64,000 nucleotides of DNA from Clostridia bacterium (GTDB taxonomy: Bacteria; Bacillota; Clostridia; Christensenellales; Borkfalkiaceae), in contig JAIDVM010000007.1 in the NCBI GenBank assembly GCA_029059705.1, positions 1 through 64,000 of the forward strand, in the 5' to 3' direction. The notes below the pieces were generated by a model, which was not told where the DNA came from, ran no database searches, and saw only the letters and a program-made list of their open reading frames with translations. Positions 24,501 through 34,400 of the stretch are shown here, piece after piece. The position numbers were made by a program, and so were the translations under genes. Within the stretch, counting starts at the first letter, position 1. Each line of letters begins with the position of its first letter.

Positions 24501-27092
24501 TTATAAGTCGCCGAGATTGCCCGTATCTCCGTAATACGGGGGCGTAACCGTTTGCGAATACGCGCTTCCCATGCGGTAAACCGTGAATTTGTTAAACTTA
24601 ATCCCCGCGTTGGTATCGAACACTTTTATATAATCCGAATCGCCATATTTGGGATATATTCGGGTGGTAAAGCTCATTACGCCGTTTACGTAAACCTCTA
24701 ACATGGACCTGTCTAAAAGGATAATAACGTCGTAGCTCCTTTCCGTATTAATCCACGTGCTGCTGTCATCCTTTTTGACGTAGCTTAAAAGCGAGGATTG
24801 CGTTCTTGCAATGTAAACGCCTTTTTGTGAAAACGTTATATCCGTGTGCTCTGTTTGCAAATTGACCGTATTGGGATTATACCTTACGTTTATTCCGCCC
24901 GAATATACTTCGGACGAGGGTTCAAGCGTGAACGAAGCCCTTATTTCAAGCATATCCCCGCGTATATCCTTTATTTCCGCGTTGATTTCGCTTGCCGTTT
25001 TACCGCTGCCGGAATAATCGTAAAGCGTTTCCGTGCGTATGCTTTCAAGCTCTTTTATGGGTTCGCGGATAACCTCCTTGCCGTCGTCGGAAAGGTACAG
25101 CTCCAAGGGGATTGCAAAGTTATGCGCCCAGCCCGCCTGTTTGTTCTGAGCCGTGCCCGCGTCCTTGCCCTGCGCAATCGAGTAAATAACGGTTCTGCCC
25201 TGCGTATATTCGGTTTTGCCCGCCGCGATATCCTCTTCGGTGAGATAGCAAAAACCGTTTTGCCCCGTGTAAATCCCGTATCCTCTGTCGAAAAGCCTCG
25301 GCGCCTGAGTTTTGCGCACTTCAAGCTTGTGCAATTTTCGGGGGTCGGTATTGCCTGCGGCAACGTAATCGTTGTATTCTTTAACCGCGTCGGGATTTTC
25401 ATCGGGAATAAACTTACACGTTGCTTTATCAAACGTGCCTATCCAGTAGTAGCAATCCACGACATATCCGTCCACGGTGTACTGCGGGCAGTCGAAAAGT
25501 ATATATTTGGTTTGCGTGCCGTCCTTTGTGGAAATGGGGAGCATAACCACGCATTCCCAATGCGCGCCCTGCTCGGGAACACATTCGTAATCACAGTCAA
25601 ACAGATAACCCTTATACTCCCACTCGCGCATGTCGGTTGAAGTATAAACGTTTGCCGAACCGCCCCTTCCGGGGATAGAGGTGGAAACCATCATATAATA
25701 TATGCCGTCGTCGTACCATACGAACGGGTCGCGGAACTGGTCTCTTTCACCCTGAACGCCGCCTGCGGGCTGGGTTATAACCACTTTATCCTCGACTACC
25801 CAATCTACAAGATAGGGGTCGTCGGGGTTAGCCGCATGCGCAAACGCTACGTTCTGCCCGCTCCCGTCCACGCCTACTTTATTGGTGCCCGCGGTTATCG
25901 CAAGCCAAGGAGTGCCGTCGGGTCCTATGCAAGCGCCACCCGTCCAAACGCCTTCGGGGCAAATTCCCTCCGTGGGAACGACCGCGTCCTTTACGTATTC
26001 CCAATGAATCATGTCGTCGCTGACTATGTGCGCCCAGCGTATCTGCGACCAATAGGGGCCCGAAGGATTGTGCTGATAGAACACATGATATTTGCCCTTG
26101 TAATAGAACGGCGAATGGGGTTCGTTCATCCATACTGCGGGGGGAATTGCGTGATATTGCGGGCGGTAGCAGTCGCCCTCGTACACTGAACTGTCGAGCG
26201 CGACGTCCTTCCAGTCGAGCGCGGGGTGTCCCTCGCCGTCAACGTCTTTATAAACGTTTTCAACCTGCGCGGGGGAAAGGCTTTCGCCGTAAATTTTTAC
26301 TTCGTCCAACAGCCCCGCGGGCATTTGGCGGTCTACGCTGAACTCCACCATGGGGTTGGTGTATCTGCCCACGTATAAAGGCTCGGCTGAGGAAATTATT
26401 TTGGTGTTTTTAAGCTCGGGGATAATGGCTTCGTAAGCGGTTTCGCCGTTGTAAAACAGCCCTATATACCCCTCCGTTCCGTCAAAGCTGACGGACAAAT
26501 GCGACCATTCGTAAAGCGGCAGCGAGTTTATCGGGTCGTAATAGCCGACGACGAATTCGTTGTCCGCTTCGTCGCGCAGAGCAAACTGCGCGCCCCAAAG
26601 CCCCAGCCTGCCGTAGCCGAATGTGAAGCCTTCGCACATTTCCATGTCGCCCTTGTTTAAAACGGCGGTAAGGCGGGTGTGCCCCTTTGCGTCCGATTCA
26701 TCGCTGTAATTGACCACGTTTTCGAAAACGCGGGGCGCAACCCATGCCGAAAAGGTGACCGCCGAAGAATTTATTTTTAAATCGTTGTTGGTTACGTAGG
26801 TTGAAAAGCCGTCCATGTAAAGGCTGTTGCCCTTTACTCCCTTTTTTCTCAAAGGGTCGGATTTTTCCTTGAACACTTTTTCCGCGTCGGTAACGTCGTC
26901 GCTGAAAACGTATCTTATTTTGTAATCCTTTCCGCTTACGCTTTCCTTTGCCGCAGTGCCGCCGTTTTCGTCAAACGAGTAATGCGCCAAAAGCTCGCCC
27001 TCGTTTGAACCGCCGCAGGCGGAAATAAACGGAACGCACGCAGCCGATAAGCTTAATGCCGTTATTAAAGCAATCGTCTTTTTCAGTTTCAT
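24501..27092 (-). CDS. Lipoprotein GH32 with N-terminal LamG domain and altered nucleophile motif
   Basis: 863 residues from ATG 27092, preceded by GAGG. Lipobox ISAC, lipid Cys 26. A LamG/concanavalin-like domain occupies about 35-280 (HYSFDENGG...LDEVKIYGESLS). The GH32 propeller starts near 305; in place of WMNDPNG it has WMNEPHS with Glu324 where the nucleophilic Asp belongs, while the stabiliser RDP (QFRDPFVW) and acid/base EC (HWECVVM) are present. A GH32 C-terminal beta-sandwich ends the protein. It acts at the outer membrane face on fructan or a related chain. The motif change may mark a subfamily with a different product or specificity. Eight bases after the permease stop. Confidence 0.87.
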   Translation of the reverse strand: MKLKKTIALITALSLSAACVPFISACGGSNEGELLAHYSFDENGGTAAKESVSGKDYKIRYVFSDDVTDAEKVFKEKSDPLRKKGVKGNSLYMDGFSTYVTNNDLKINSSAVTFSAWVAPRVFENVVNYSDESDAKGHTRLTAVLNKGDMEMCEGFTFGYGRLGLWGAQFALRDEADNEFVVGYYDPINSLPLYEWSHLSVSFDGTEGYIGLFYNGETAYEAIIPELKNTKIISSAEPLYVGRYTNPMVEFSVDRQMPAGLLDEVKIYGESLSPAQVENVYKDVDGEGHPALDWKDVALDSSVYEGDCYRPQYHAIPPAVWMNEPHSPFYYKGKYHVFYQHNPSGPYWSQIRWAHIVSDDMIHWEYVKDAVVPTEGICPEGVWTGGACIGPDGTPWLAITAGTNKVGVDGSGQNVAFAHAANPDDPYLVDWVVEDKVVITQPAGGVQGERDQFRDPFVWYDDGIYYMMVSTSIPGRGGSANVYTSTDMREWEYKGYLFDCDYECVPEQGAHWECVVMLPISTKDGTQTKYILFDCPQYTVDGYVVDCYYWIGTFDKATCKFIPDENPDAVKEYNDYVAAGNTDPRKLHKLEVRKTQAPRLFDRGYGIYTGQNGFCYLTEEDIAAGKTEYTQGRTVIYSIAQGKDAGTAQNKQAGWAHNFAIPLELYLSDDGKEVIREPIKELESIRTETLYDYSGSGKTASEINAEIKDIRGDMLEIRASFTLEPSSEVYSGGINVRYNPNTVNLQTEHTDITFSQKGVYIARTQSSLLSYVKKDDSSTWINTERSYDVIILLDRSMLEVYVNGVMSFTTRIYPKYGDSDYIKVFDTNAGIKFNKFTVYRMGSAYSQTVTPPYYGDTGNLGDL

Positions 27093-27100
27093 TTTTTTCC

Positions 27101-28027
27101 TCACATTTTAAGCCCTGCCGAGCCGAAGCCCTGCACGATATACTTCTGCGCCGCAACATAAATAACGAATATGGGAATACTTGTAACTACGAGGGAAGCC
27201 ATTACCTCGCCCGTGGTTATACCCCTAATACTCTGGATTGTGTTGAGCGCCGACTGTATGGGATAGAGCGGCCACTCGCCTTCGCCCGGATAGGGCAAAA
27301 TCATCGTAGGCCAAAGGTAATCGTTCCACACGCCTATAAAGCAGAACACGGCGACGGTTGCGATTATCGGTTTGGAAAGCGGAAGTATGATTTTAAAGAA
27401 AATTCCCATCGTGCTTGCGCCGTCTATCCTTGCCGCCTCTTCGTATTCCTTGGGAATACCCTCGAAAAACTGAATGAAGAGGAATATGTTGAATATGCTT
27501 ATCGCCGCGGGAAGAACAACGCCCGCAACCGACATTACGCCCTTTAACCCAAGCATGGTTTTAACTATTGAGTACAAGGGAATTATAGAAGTTTCCACCG
27601 GCACGACTATTAAGAAAATAATCATGAACGACAAAAGCTTTTTGCCGGGAAAGCGCAATTTTGCCATTACATAGCCCGCAAGCCCGTTTATGAGCACGTT
27701 TAAAACTATTACAATGGCCGCATACAGAAAGCTGTTTAACGCATAGCGCCAAATACCGTAATCCGTGAACACCTTGCCGTAGTTATTGAACATAGTGCCG
27801 AGGTTTGCGAAATCGGGCAAAAACATTGCAAGCGAGCCCGCGTCGGCAACGTAAGCCGATTCGCTCTTTGTGGAGGTTGCAAGCATGTAAACGAGCGGAA
27901 AAAGGAACAGCAGCGAAAGGATAATTCCGCAAACGTAATAAACCACGTCCTTCGCAATTTTGTCGCCCTTAACGCGCTTTCTGCGCAGAAGCGTATATTC
28001 TACGGGAATAACATTTTGCTTTTTCAT
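27101..28027 (-). CDS. ABC sugar transporter permease (MalG/MsmG type)
   Basis: 308 residues, six helices. The EAA loop that docks the ATPase is EYEEAARIDGASTMGIFFKI, about residues 200-219. The C-terminus GFGSAGLKM is typical of the MalG family. It pairs with the permease one base upstream and the binding protein, forming a CUT1 importer for oligosaccharides, with ATP hydrolysis supplied by the MsmK-like protein at the head of the locus. Start codon overlaps the previous stop region, so translation is coupled. Confidence 0.94.
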   Translation of the reverse strand: MKKQNVIPVEYTLLRRKRVKGDKIAKDVVYYVCGIILSLLFLFPLVYMLATSTKSESAYVADAGSLAMFLPDFANLGTMFNNYGKVFTDYGIWRYALNSFLYAAIVIVLNVLINGLAGYVMAKLRFPGKKLLSFMIIFLIVVPVETSIIPLYSIVKTMLGLKGVMSVAGVVLPAAISIFNIFLFIQFFEGIPKEYEEAARIDGASTMGIFFKIILPLSKPIIATVAVFCFIGVWNDYLWPTMILPYPGEGEWPLYPIQSALNTIQSIRGITTGEVMASLVVTSIPIFVIYVAAQKYIVQGFGSAGLKM

Positions 28028-28028
28028 T

Positions 28029-29000
28029 TCATTTCTCCCTTAAAATCCTGCGCTGAATTAACGTTATAGTGCCTATAACCAAAGTCATAAGCAACGCTAT
28101 TGCCGAGGAATAACCTACCCAACGGAATTCGTAGCCTTGCTGGTACATGTAATAGCTTAAGGTTACCACGTGTTCCTGATAACCGACCATAATCATCGGC
28201 TGAACCATAACGCGGCACGCGCCGATGAAAACGGTTATTATTACGAATACAAGCGTTGAGCGGAGTCCGGGCAAGGTTACGTGAACAAACTTTGACCACG
28301 CGCCCGCGCCGTCGAGCGAGGCAGCTTCGTATAGCTCGTTGCGGATATTCGTCAACCCCGAAAGGAAAATGAGCATCTGATAGCCGCAGCCCTGCCATGC
28401 GCTTAAAATTATTATGCAAAGCATTGCCGTGTTGGGGTCGCGCAGCCAGTCGTGCGGGGGAATACCGAACATTCCCAAAAACGAGTTTAAAAGTCCCGTT
28501 GAAGCGGGCGAAAGGATTTCAAGCCACAAAAACGACGTTACGCTTAAAGAAATTACTACGGGCGCGAAAAAGCACACCTTAAAAATCTTTACGCCGCGTT
28601 TTTTGCGGTTTACGAAAACCGCAAGCCCCAAAGCAAGCCCTATTTGCAGCGGAACAACCCCCACCACGAATATAAGCGTGTTGATTATCGCGTGATAGAG
28701 CATGCCCTTATCGCCGATTTCCTTAAACGCCGTGGCAAAGTTATCGAAGCCGACAAAGTTTATGTCGTTGGGCGTTAAGATAAAGAAATCCGTAAAAGCG
28801 TAGCCCAACGAATAAAGTATGGGCAACAGGATAAATAAAAACGCAAGCAGTATTGCGGGCAACAGCATTAAATACGCCGTAACCGTTGAACCCACGCGGT
28901 ACTTTTCCCGCTTCTTCTTTGCGCGCACTACGTCCCATACGGCGAACGCGACGAACGCCGCGGCGAATACGGCAAGAATTATAAGAGTAGTAGTTACCAT
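28029..29000 (-). CDS. ABC sugar transporter permease (MalF/MsmF type)
   Basis: 323 residues with an N-terminal helix (2-22), a basic stretch (RAKKKREK), then six helices. EAA loop: EAASLDGAGAWSKFVHVTLP, about 221-240. It forms the heteromeric channel with the downstream permease. AAGGGG lies before the ATG; the gap to the binding-protein gene is 22 bases. Confidence 0.94.
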   Translation of the reverse strand: MVTTTLIILAVFAAAFVAFAVWDVVRAKKKREKYRVGSTVTAYLMLLPAILLAFLFILLPILYSLGYAFTDFFILTPNDINFVGFDNFATAFKEIGDKGMLYHAIINTLIFVVGVVPLQIGLALGLAVFVNRKKRGVKIFKVCFFAPVVISLSVTSFLWLEILSPASTGLLNSFLGMFGIPPHDWLRDPNTAMLCIIILSAWQGCGYQMLIFLSGLTNIRNELYEAASLDGAGAWSKFVHVTLPGLRSTLVFVIITVFIGACRVMVQPMIMVGYQEHVVTLSYYMYQQGYEFRWVGYSSAIALLMTLVIGTITLIQRRILREK

Positions 29001-29022
29001 TTTAACCCCTTAAACAGCAAGC

Positions 29023-30369
29023 TTAATGTTTGCTGTGTTTATTCATTTCGGCCTGTAATTCGTTTGTTCTTGAGTTAAGAACATCGGTAAGGTTGCATGT
29101 TGCAGCCGTCTGCTGCGTTGCAAACGAATAAATTACGCTGCAAAAGTTTGACGAGAAGTTGGGATAAGCAACCGTTGCGGGGCGAGCCTTGCCCGTTTTG
29201 GAAAGCTGCTGCATCAAAACGTCTTCGGGAGAACCTGCCGCATAGTTCGTTTCAACGTCAGTGCGTGCGGGAATCATGCCCGTTGCGTCGGTTATTACCT
29301 TGGAGCTTTCGGGCGAGGTCATCCACAAAAGAAGCTCTTTTGCCGCGGATTTGTCTTTAACGCCGTTGTTGGTAATGCCGAACGACCAGCTGCCCGTTGC
29401 GCTTGCTTTCTGTTCCTTCATAGGATAGGGAAGAAGTCCCCAAGTGTTTCTGTCGTGATTGCCGAATACCGCGGGATACTTGTTGTCCAAATCGGGTATA
29501 GTCCAGCCCGAGGAAAGATACATTGCAACCTTTCCGTCAAAAAAGTCGGTTGCGCCGACGGGGCCCGCCGCATTCGAGGTGTAACCCTTTTCTACAAGCC
29601 CCTTTAAAAATTCGAAGCCTGATTTTGTTTTATCGGAATTCATATATCCCGTTGCGGTAAGTCCGTCTGCCGAAGTAAACTCGCCGCCCGCCGCATAGAT
29701 GAAAGGATATAAAAGATAGGGCGCCATCTCGTCCCTTGCGTTGTAAAGCTGCAAATCGAGCGGTGTTTTGCCCGCGTCTTTAAGCTTTTTGCAAACCGCT
29801 TCGAACTGTTCAAACGTCCAGGGGTTGTCAACGGTGTACGAACTTACGTCAACGCCCGCCGCGTTTAATATGGACTTGTTGTAATAGATGCCCGCGCTCG
29901 ATTCCTGAATGGGCAAACCGTAAAGCTTTCCGTCGTATGTATTGAGCGAAGTAGAATAAAACTTTGACTGCGTTTCGGCGGGATCTATTTCCGAAATATC
30001 ATAAAGAATATGTTTATCGGCGTAAGCCGCGCAGTTGGGCGCGTCGAAGGCGATTATATCGTCAAGAGTGCCCTCCGCGAATTTGTTGGTTATTACGCTT
30101 TCGTAACCGCCAACGCCCGTGGTGCGCGCTTTAAAGGTTATCGAAGCCTTAATTTTCTGCTCTTTATAAGCCGCGTTGAAGGCGTCTACTCTCTTTTTAT
30201 AAGCCTTGCCCTCCGCCGTGGATTCGTCAACGTGAACCATTATTTTTACGATTTTGTTGCCTTCGGCGTCTGTGCCTCCAACGCCTTCGCCGCCGCCGCA
30301 AGCGGCAAAACCGCACATCATTACGGTGCCGAGAGCGACAGCCGCAACCGCTTTAAAAAATTTATTCAT
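29023..30369 (-). CDS. Extracellular sugar-binding lipoprotein of the ABC importer
   Basis: 448 residues, solute-binding protein family 1 (CUT1). Lipobox FAAC, lipid Cys 24, followed by a Gly-rich linker. Internal features include AFDAPNCAAYADK, a WTFEQFEAVCKKL segment and NTWGLLPYPM, normal for oligosaccharide binders. It captures fructo-oligosaccharides released by the surface GH32 enzymes; substrate inferred from context. AAGGAG before the ATG. A 127-base gap containing two hairpins separates it from the lacI-type gene, which may allow higher expression of the binding protein than of the regulator. Confidence 0.94.
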   Translation of the reverse strand: MNKFFKAVAAVALGTVMMCGFAACGGGEGVGGTDAEGNKIVKIMVHVDESTAEGKAYKKRVDAFNAAYKEQKIKASITFKARTTGVGGYESVITNKFAEGTLDDIIAFDAPNCAAYADKHILYDISEIDPAETQSKFYSTSLNTYDGKLYGLPIQESSAGIYYNKSILNAAGVDVSSYTVDNPWTFEQFEAVCKKLKDAGKTPLDLQLYNARDEMAPYLLYPFIYAAGGEFTSADGLTATGYMNSDKTKSGFEFLKGLVEKGYTSNAAGPVGATDFFDGKVAMYLSSGWTIPDLDNKYPAVFGNHDRNTWGLLPYPMKEQKASATGSWSFGITNNGVKDKSAAKELLLWMTSPESSKVITDATGMIPARTDVETNYAAGSPEDVLMQQLSKTGKARPATVAYPNFSSNFCSVIYSFATQQTAATCNLTDVLNSRTNELQAEMNKHSKH

Positions 30370-30430
30370 AAAAATATCTCCTTATCATGCGGCGTAAGCC
30401 GCAATTAAATTTTTTCTTTTAATGATTTTT

Positions 30431-30453
30431 TGTATAGAGGTTTCCTCTATACA
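30431..30453. other. Hairpin 1 upstream of the binding-protein gene
   Basis: Perfect 10-base arms TGTATAGAGG/CCTCTATACA with loop TTT. No T-run on either strand, so not a terminator: an mRNA stabiliser/processing site, or a DNA operator. Confidence 0.5.
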
Positions 30454-30457
30454 GCGG

Positions 30458-30479
30458 GGCGCATATGAAAAAATGCGCC
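30458..30479. other. Hairpin 2 upstream of the binding-protein gene
   Basis: GGCGCAT/ATGCGCC arms with an 8-base loop, 17 bases past the lacI-type stop and 4 bases from hairpin 1. Confidence 0.45.
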
Positions 30480-30496
30480 GAATTTTTAAATTATTT

Positions 30497-31468
30497 TTAC
30501 TTTGTGGTAGCGCCTTTTATAAACGAGGTTTTAAGCTCCGTTCTTAAAGGAACCTGCTCGCCGCGGATTTTTTTAATGAGCACCCGCACCACCTCGCGCG
30601 CCATTTCCTCGATGGGCTGCTCCACGCAAGTTAATAATCTGTTGTTGTTCCATTGTCGGAACGCGCCGTCGTAAGAAACTATCTGCAAGTCCTCGGGCAC
30701 GTTTATCCCCTTTTGCATAGCCGTTTCGTAAAACGCCTGAGCCATGGAATAGCCCGAAGCAAAAACGCCGTCCACGTTGGGGAAGCTGTTTAAAAAGCCT
30801 TCCACCACGCTGCTTTCGTCGCCGTGCAGCATGGCTTCGTTCACCAAACGGATTTCCATGCCGTGCTTTTGCATTGCGTCGCGATAAGCCCTTTCCCTTT
30901 CCATTACCTCGGAAGAAACCAACGGCTTCGAACCGATATAGCCCACCTTTTTGCAACCCTTTTCAATCAGGTATTCAACCGCTTTAAAGGTTGCGTTATA
31001 GTTATCTGAAGTTACGTAAGGATAATCCTCGCCGAAAGAGCGGTCTATGGAAACAATAGGGCAGTTTTTAAGCTCTTCGGCGTCGTGCGCGTAGTGCGTA
31101 ACGAACACCGCCCCATCCACCTCGCGCCGCTGAATTCTGTCGATTATGTCCTTTTCCTTTTCAACGCGCTGCTGCGATGAAACCAAAATTACGGAATAAC
31201 CGAATTTGTCCGCCTCAGCCTCGACGTAGTTTGCAAGCTTTGCAAAAAACGGGTGATATACAACGGGCACCAAAAGCGCAATGTTGCGCGTTTCGTTTTT
31301 CCTCAGCCGCGAAGCCATGCGGTTGGGCTGAAATTCAAGCGCTTCCATAGCCTTTTGAACTCTTTCGCGCGTTTCGCTGTTTACCGCTTTTTCGCCGTTT
31401 AAAACCCTTGAAACGGTGCCAATGCCTACGCCGGCGTATTTGGCAACGTCCTTTATCGTAGTAGCCAT
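30497..31468 (-). CDS. LacI family transcriptional regulator of the fructan locus
   Basis: 323 residues from ATG 31468, preceded by GGAG; an in-frame ATG 4 codons earlier overlaps the stop of the upstream gene and lacks spacing. The N-terminal HTH reads TIKDVAKYAGVGIGTVSRVLN over about residues 3-23, followed by the hinge QPNRMASRLR and a periplasmic-binding-protein-like sensor domain. Probably senses a fructan-derived sugar and binds the palindrome at 39139-39160. Located inside the operon it would control, 11 bases after the 1,198-residue GH32 gene. Confidence 0.92.
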   Translation of the reverse strand: MATTIKDVAKYAGVGIGTVSRVLNGEKAVNSETRERVQKAMEALEFQPNRMASRLRKNETRNIALLVPVVYHPFFAKLANYVEAEADKFGYSVILVSSQQRVEKEKDIIDRIQRREVDGAVFVTHYAHDAEELKNCPIVSIDRSFGEDYPYVTSDNYNATFKAVEYLIEKGCKKVGYIGSKPLVSSEVMERERAYRDAMQKHGMEIRLVNEAMLHGDESSVVEGFLNSFPNVDGVFASGYSMAQAFYETAMQKGINVPEDLQIVSYDGAFRQWNNNRLLTCVEQPIEEMAREVVRVLIKKIRGEQVPLRTELKTSFIKGATTK

Positions 31469-31479
31469 TTTTTTCTCCA

Positions 31480-34400
31480 TTATTGTTCTGCGGAAACTTT
31501 GCCCTTGCGCTTTAATATCACTCCCGCAACAGCCGTAGCCGCGCACAAAACAAGCACGCCGCCCACAACCGAAAGCGAAACTATTAACGCAAGGTTGCCG
31601 TTGCCGCCGCCGTTCGGCTGCGCCGCGGGCACGGCCGTAACGGTTATTTTAAAGCTCTTTCCCGCGAACTCCAAAACGTGTTCGCCGACTTTAAGGTTGC
31701 GCGCATAAACGGTTAAAATTCCGTTTTCCGCTTTATATTCACCGTTTGCGAGCTCGGCTCCGTTTAAGGTAACCGCACCCGGGGATGCGGCGCCCACGTT
31801 TATTACCGCGTTACAGCCCTCGTCTATATACAAATCAGCCGCCGTAAACACAGGAATTGCCGTTACGTTTACCGAAATTTCGTAAACGATTGTCGCGCCC
31901 TTTACCGTCAAGCGGTAAACGCCCGTTTGGGGAATGGTTTTAAAATAATCTTCGCCAAGCTCTACGCGTCTGCCGTTTTCTTTGTAAAAGCCGCCGTTTA
32001 TTTTCACGTTGCCGAGCGTATTGTTATAAATTGCGTTTATATGCTGTTCGGTTTCGCCCGAAATCACGAGATTGCCCGAGCCCGCGTATTCGTAATCGTT
32101 TTTTACAAGGACAACCGAGGAAAACGTTGTGGTTGCCGCGCACGAATTAAGCCCGAGCAGGCCTTCGGTCGGTTCGCCTTCGTCAAGCGTGGCGTTAATC
32201 ACCTCGTTGCCGTTTAAATAAACCTTTACGTTGTTTCCGTAAGCCGCAACCTTTAATAGCATTTTATCGGTATTCTGCCCGCCCACGTTTACGTTTCCGT
32301 ATTCGCGGCTTTGCGACCAAAGCTTAACGATTTTTCCGTTGTTGTCGTAATTTGCCACAAGGTATCTGGAAAGATAACCGTCCACGCCGCGTTCGGCCCT
32401 GAACACAAGCGCGGCAGCCGCGCCTTCGAGCTTAAACGTTGCGGCGTAAGTGAAGTCCGCCGCGGTTTTTCCGGAAAGAATAAAGCCGTCGCCCGAAGAT
32501 TGAACGCCCTGCAAGCCGCCGTCGGTTAAAAACCAATCGCCCGAAATTTTGCCTTCCTGCGTAAATTCCACGTCGGAATCAACGCTGCCCGAAACCACGG
32601 TTACGTTAATTTTTTTGGTTACGCTGCCGCAGGTTACGGCAATAACCGCCTTGCCCGCGGAAAGCGATTTAATCTTTGCACCGCCCTCGGTTTTTTCAAC
32701 GCCAGCCACGTTTTCGCCGCTTTCCACAGCCCATTCGATTTCGCCGCCCGCGGTGGAATAAGCCATTACTTCCTTTTCGCAGGTGAGCGCTCTGTCAAGG
32801 GTAATTTCCTCCGCGCCGAGATAGAGCACCGTTTCGCCGTCCTGCGCCTCTTTGCGCCACGCCGAAGATATTTCGTTTACTGTTACGGTTGCGGTTACGT
32901 CCCCTTCCGCGAAAAACTCAGCCTTCGTTGCGTAGGGTGAAGAGAAAGTCAAAACGTAGAAGGGAACGGTGAAGTTATCGCAATAAACCTCCACGCCGCC
33001 GTTGTCGGAAAGAATGTAAAAGTTGAGTTCGGTTCCGTCGCCGCTCTGCTTTGAATAGCGGCGGCGGTAATTGCCAAGATTAAGCCCCGCGTCGCCCGCA
33101 TGCGTGCGGTCTACATAATAGCCGTCCGTCGCGTTCCAGCCTATTTCGGTATACTCGCTTCCGTTCATGTTTATGCGGAAATACACCGCGGCTTTTTCGG
33201 GGTTTTGCACGCTTGCCTCAAGCTCGAAGCAATGCGTGTTCAAGTCCTTTAAAATATTTTCGCTTTCGGACGTAATTTGCTCGTTTACCCCCGAATATAT
33301 CTGTGTTTTAAGCTCTTTAAACTTCTGCGAGGTTTTAACGACGGGCGTTTGCGTGAGTATATAACCGCCGTTTCCGTCCGACACAAGCCCGTATTCAACG
33401 GGGATTGTCATGCCGCCGCCGTTCCAAACCTTTCTTGCCGCCGCAAGCGCGCCGCTGTCTATCGAAGCTTCGGCGCCGGGCACGCCGCTGAACCAGCTGA
33501 GCGCAATTTTTTTGCCGTAGTACTCGCTGCTTTCGTCGTCGATGTAAAAGGATTGCGTCGCGTAGGAATCGGGGCCGAAATCCATAGTTTGGAAAGGAAC
33601 AGCCTTTAAAATTTCTTTTACTTCGTCATCAGCTTTATCTACTATATTACCGTACTTGGCGGCAACGTTGCCCTTAAAATCGGTAAAGATAATATTTCCG
33701 CTCGCCTCGTCGTAGCCTATTTCGCCTACGAGGTACTGTCTGCCCGTAAAAGTTATTACGGTATGCGTTGTATTATCGTCCGCTTTAAGAGTTACCACGT
33801 CGGGGCACTCGGGGCGGTAAGCGTTAAAGCCGCCCGCCTTTTGCCAGTTAAACAAATCGGTAGACTTCAAAAACCATACGTCGTGGGTTTCCATGCCCGT
33901 TACTATCATGCCCCACAGCGTCGTTTTTCCGTTCGTATCCTTTTTAACGGGAAAAACCTTGGGGTCGCGGCAGGATTTCCTTTTGGCTTCGCCCAAAAGC
34001 GAATAGGGAATCGCCTTGCGCTTTGTCCAAGTTATGCCGCCGTCGTCGCTGGACATAATCACCTGGTCCTGATAGACGGCGTCGCGCGTGTAAAAAGCGA
34101 TTAACCCCGTGCCGTTGCCGTTTTTAAACCAATTGAGCCCGTCGATAACGTCGCTCATACCGGGGCGGTAAACCATTGCCGAGCCCGACCACATGTAGCC
34201 GTCGCCCAAACCAAATCCGTCGCTTTCTCTGTCGGGGAAAAGGCATATGGGCAAAAGCTCCCAATGCGCCAAATCGCGGCTTCTCGCATGTCCCCAATAC
34301 ATGTCGCCCCAAAGATTGTTGTAGGGGTGATGCTGATAAAAGAGGTGATACCAGCCGTCGTAATACACAAGTCCGTTGGGGTCGTTGTTCCAATGCGCAT

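Noticed and set aside
31468-31546. Longer N-terminus for the LacI-type regulator
   Set aside because: The extra 26 residues overlap the end of the GH32 gene and do not resemble LacI proteins; GGAG sits properly before ATG 31468.
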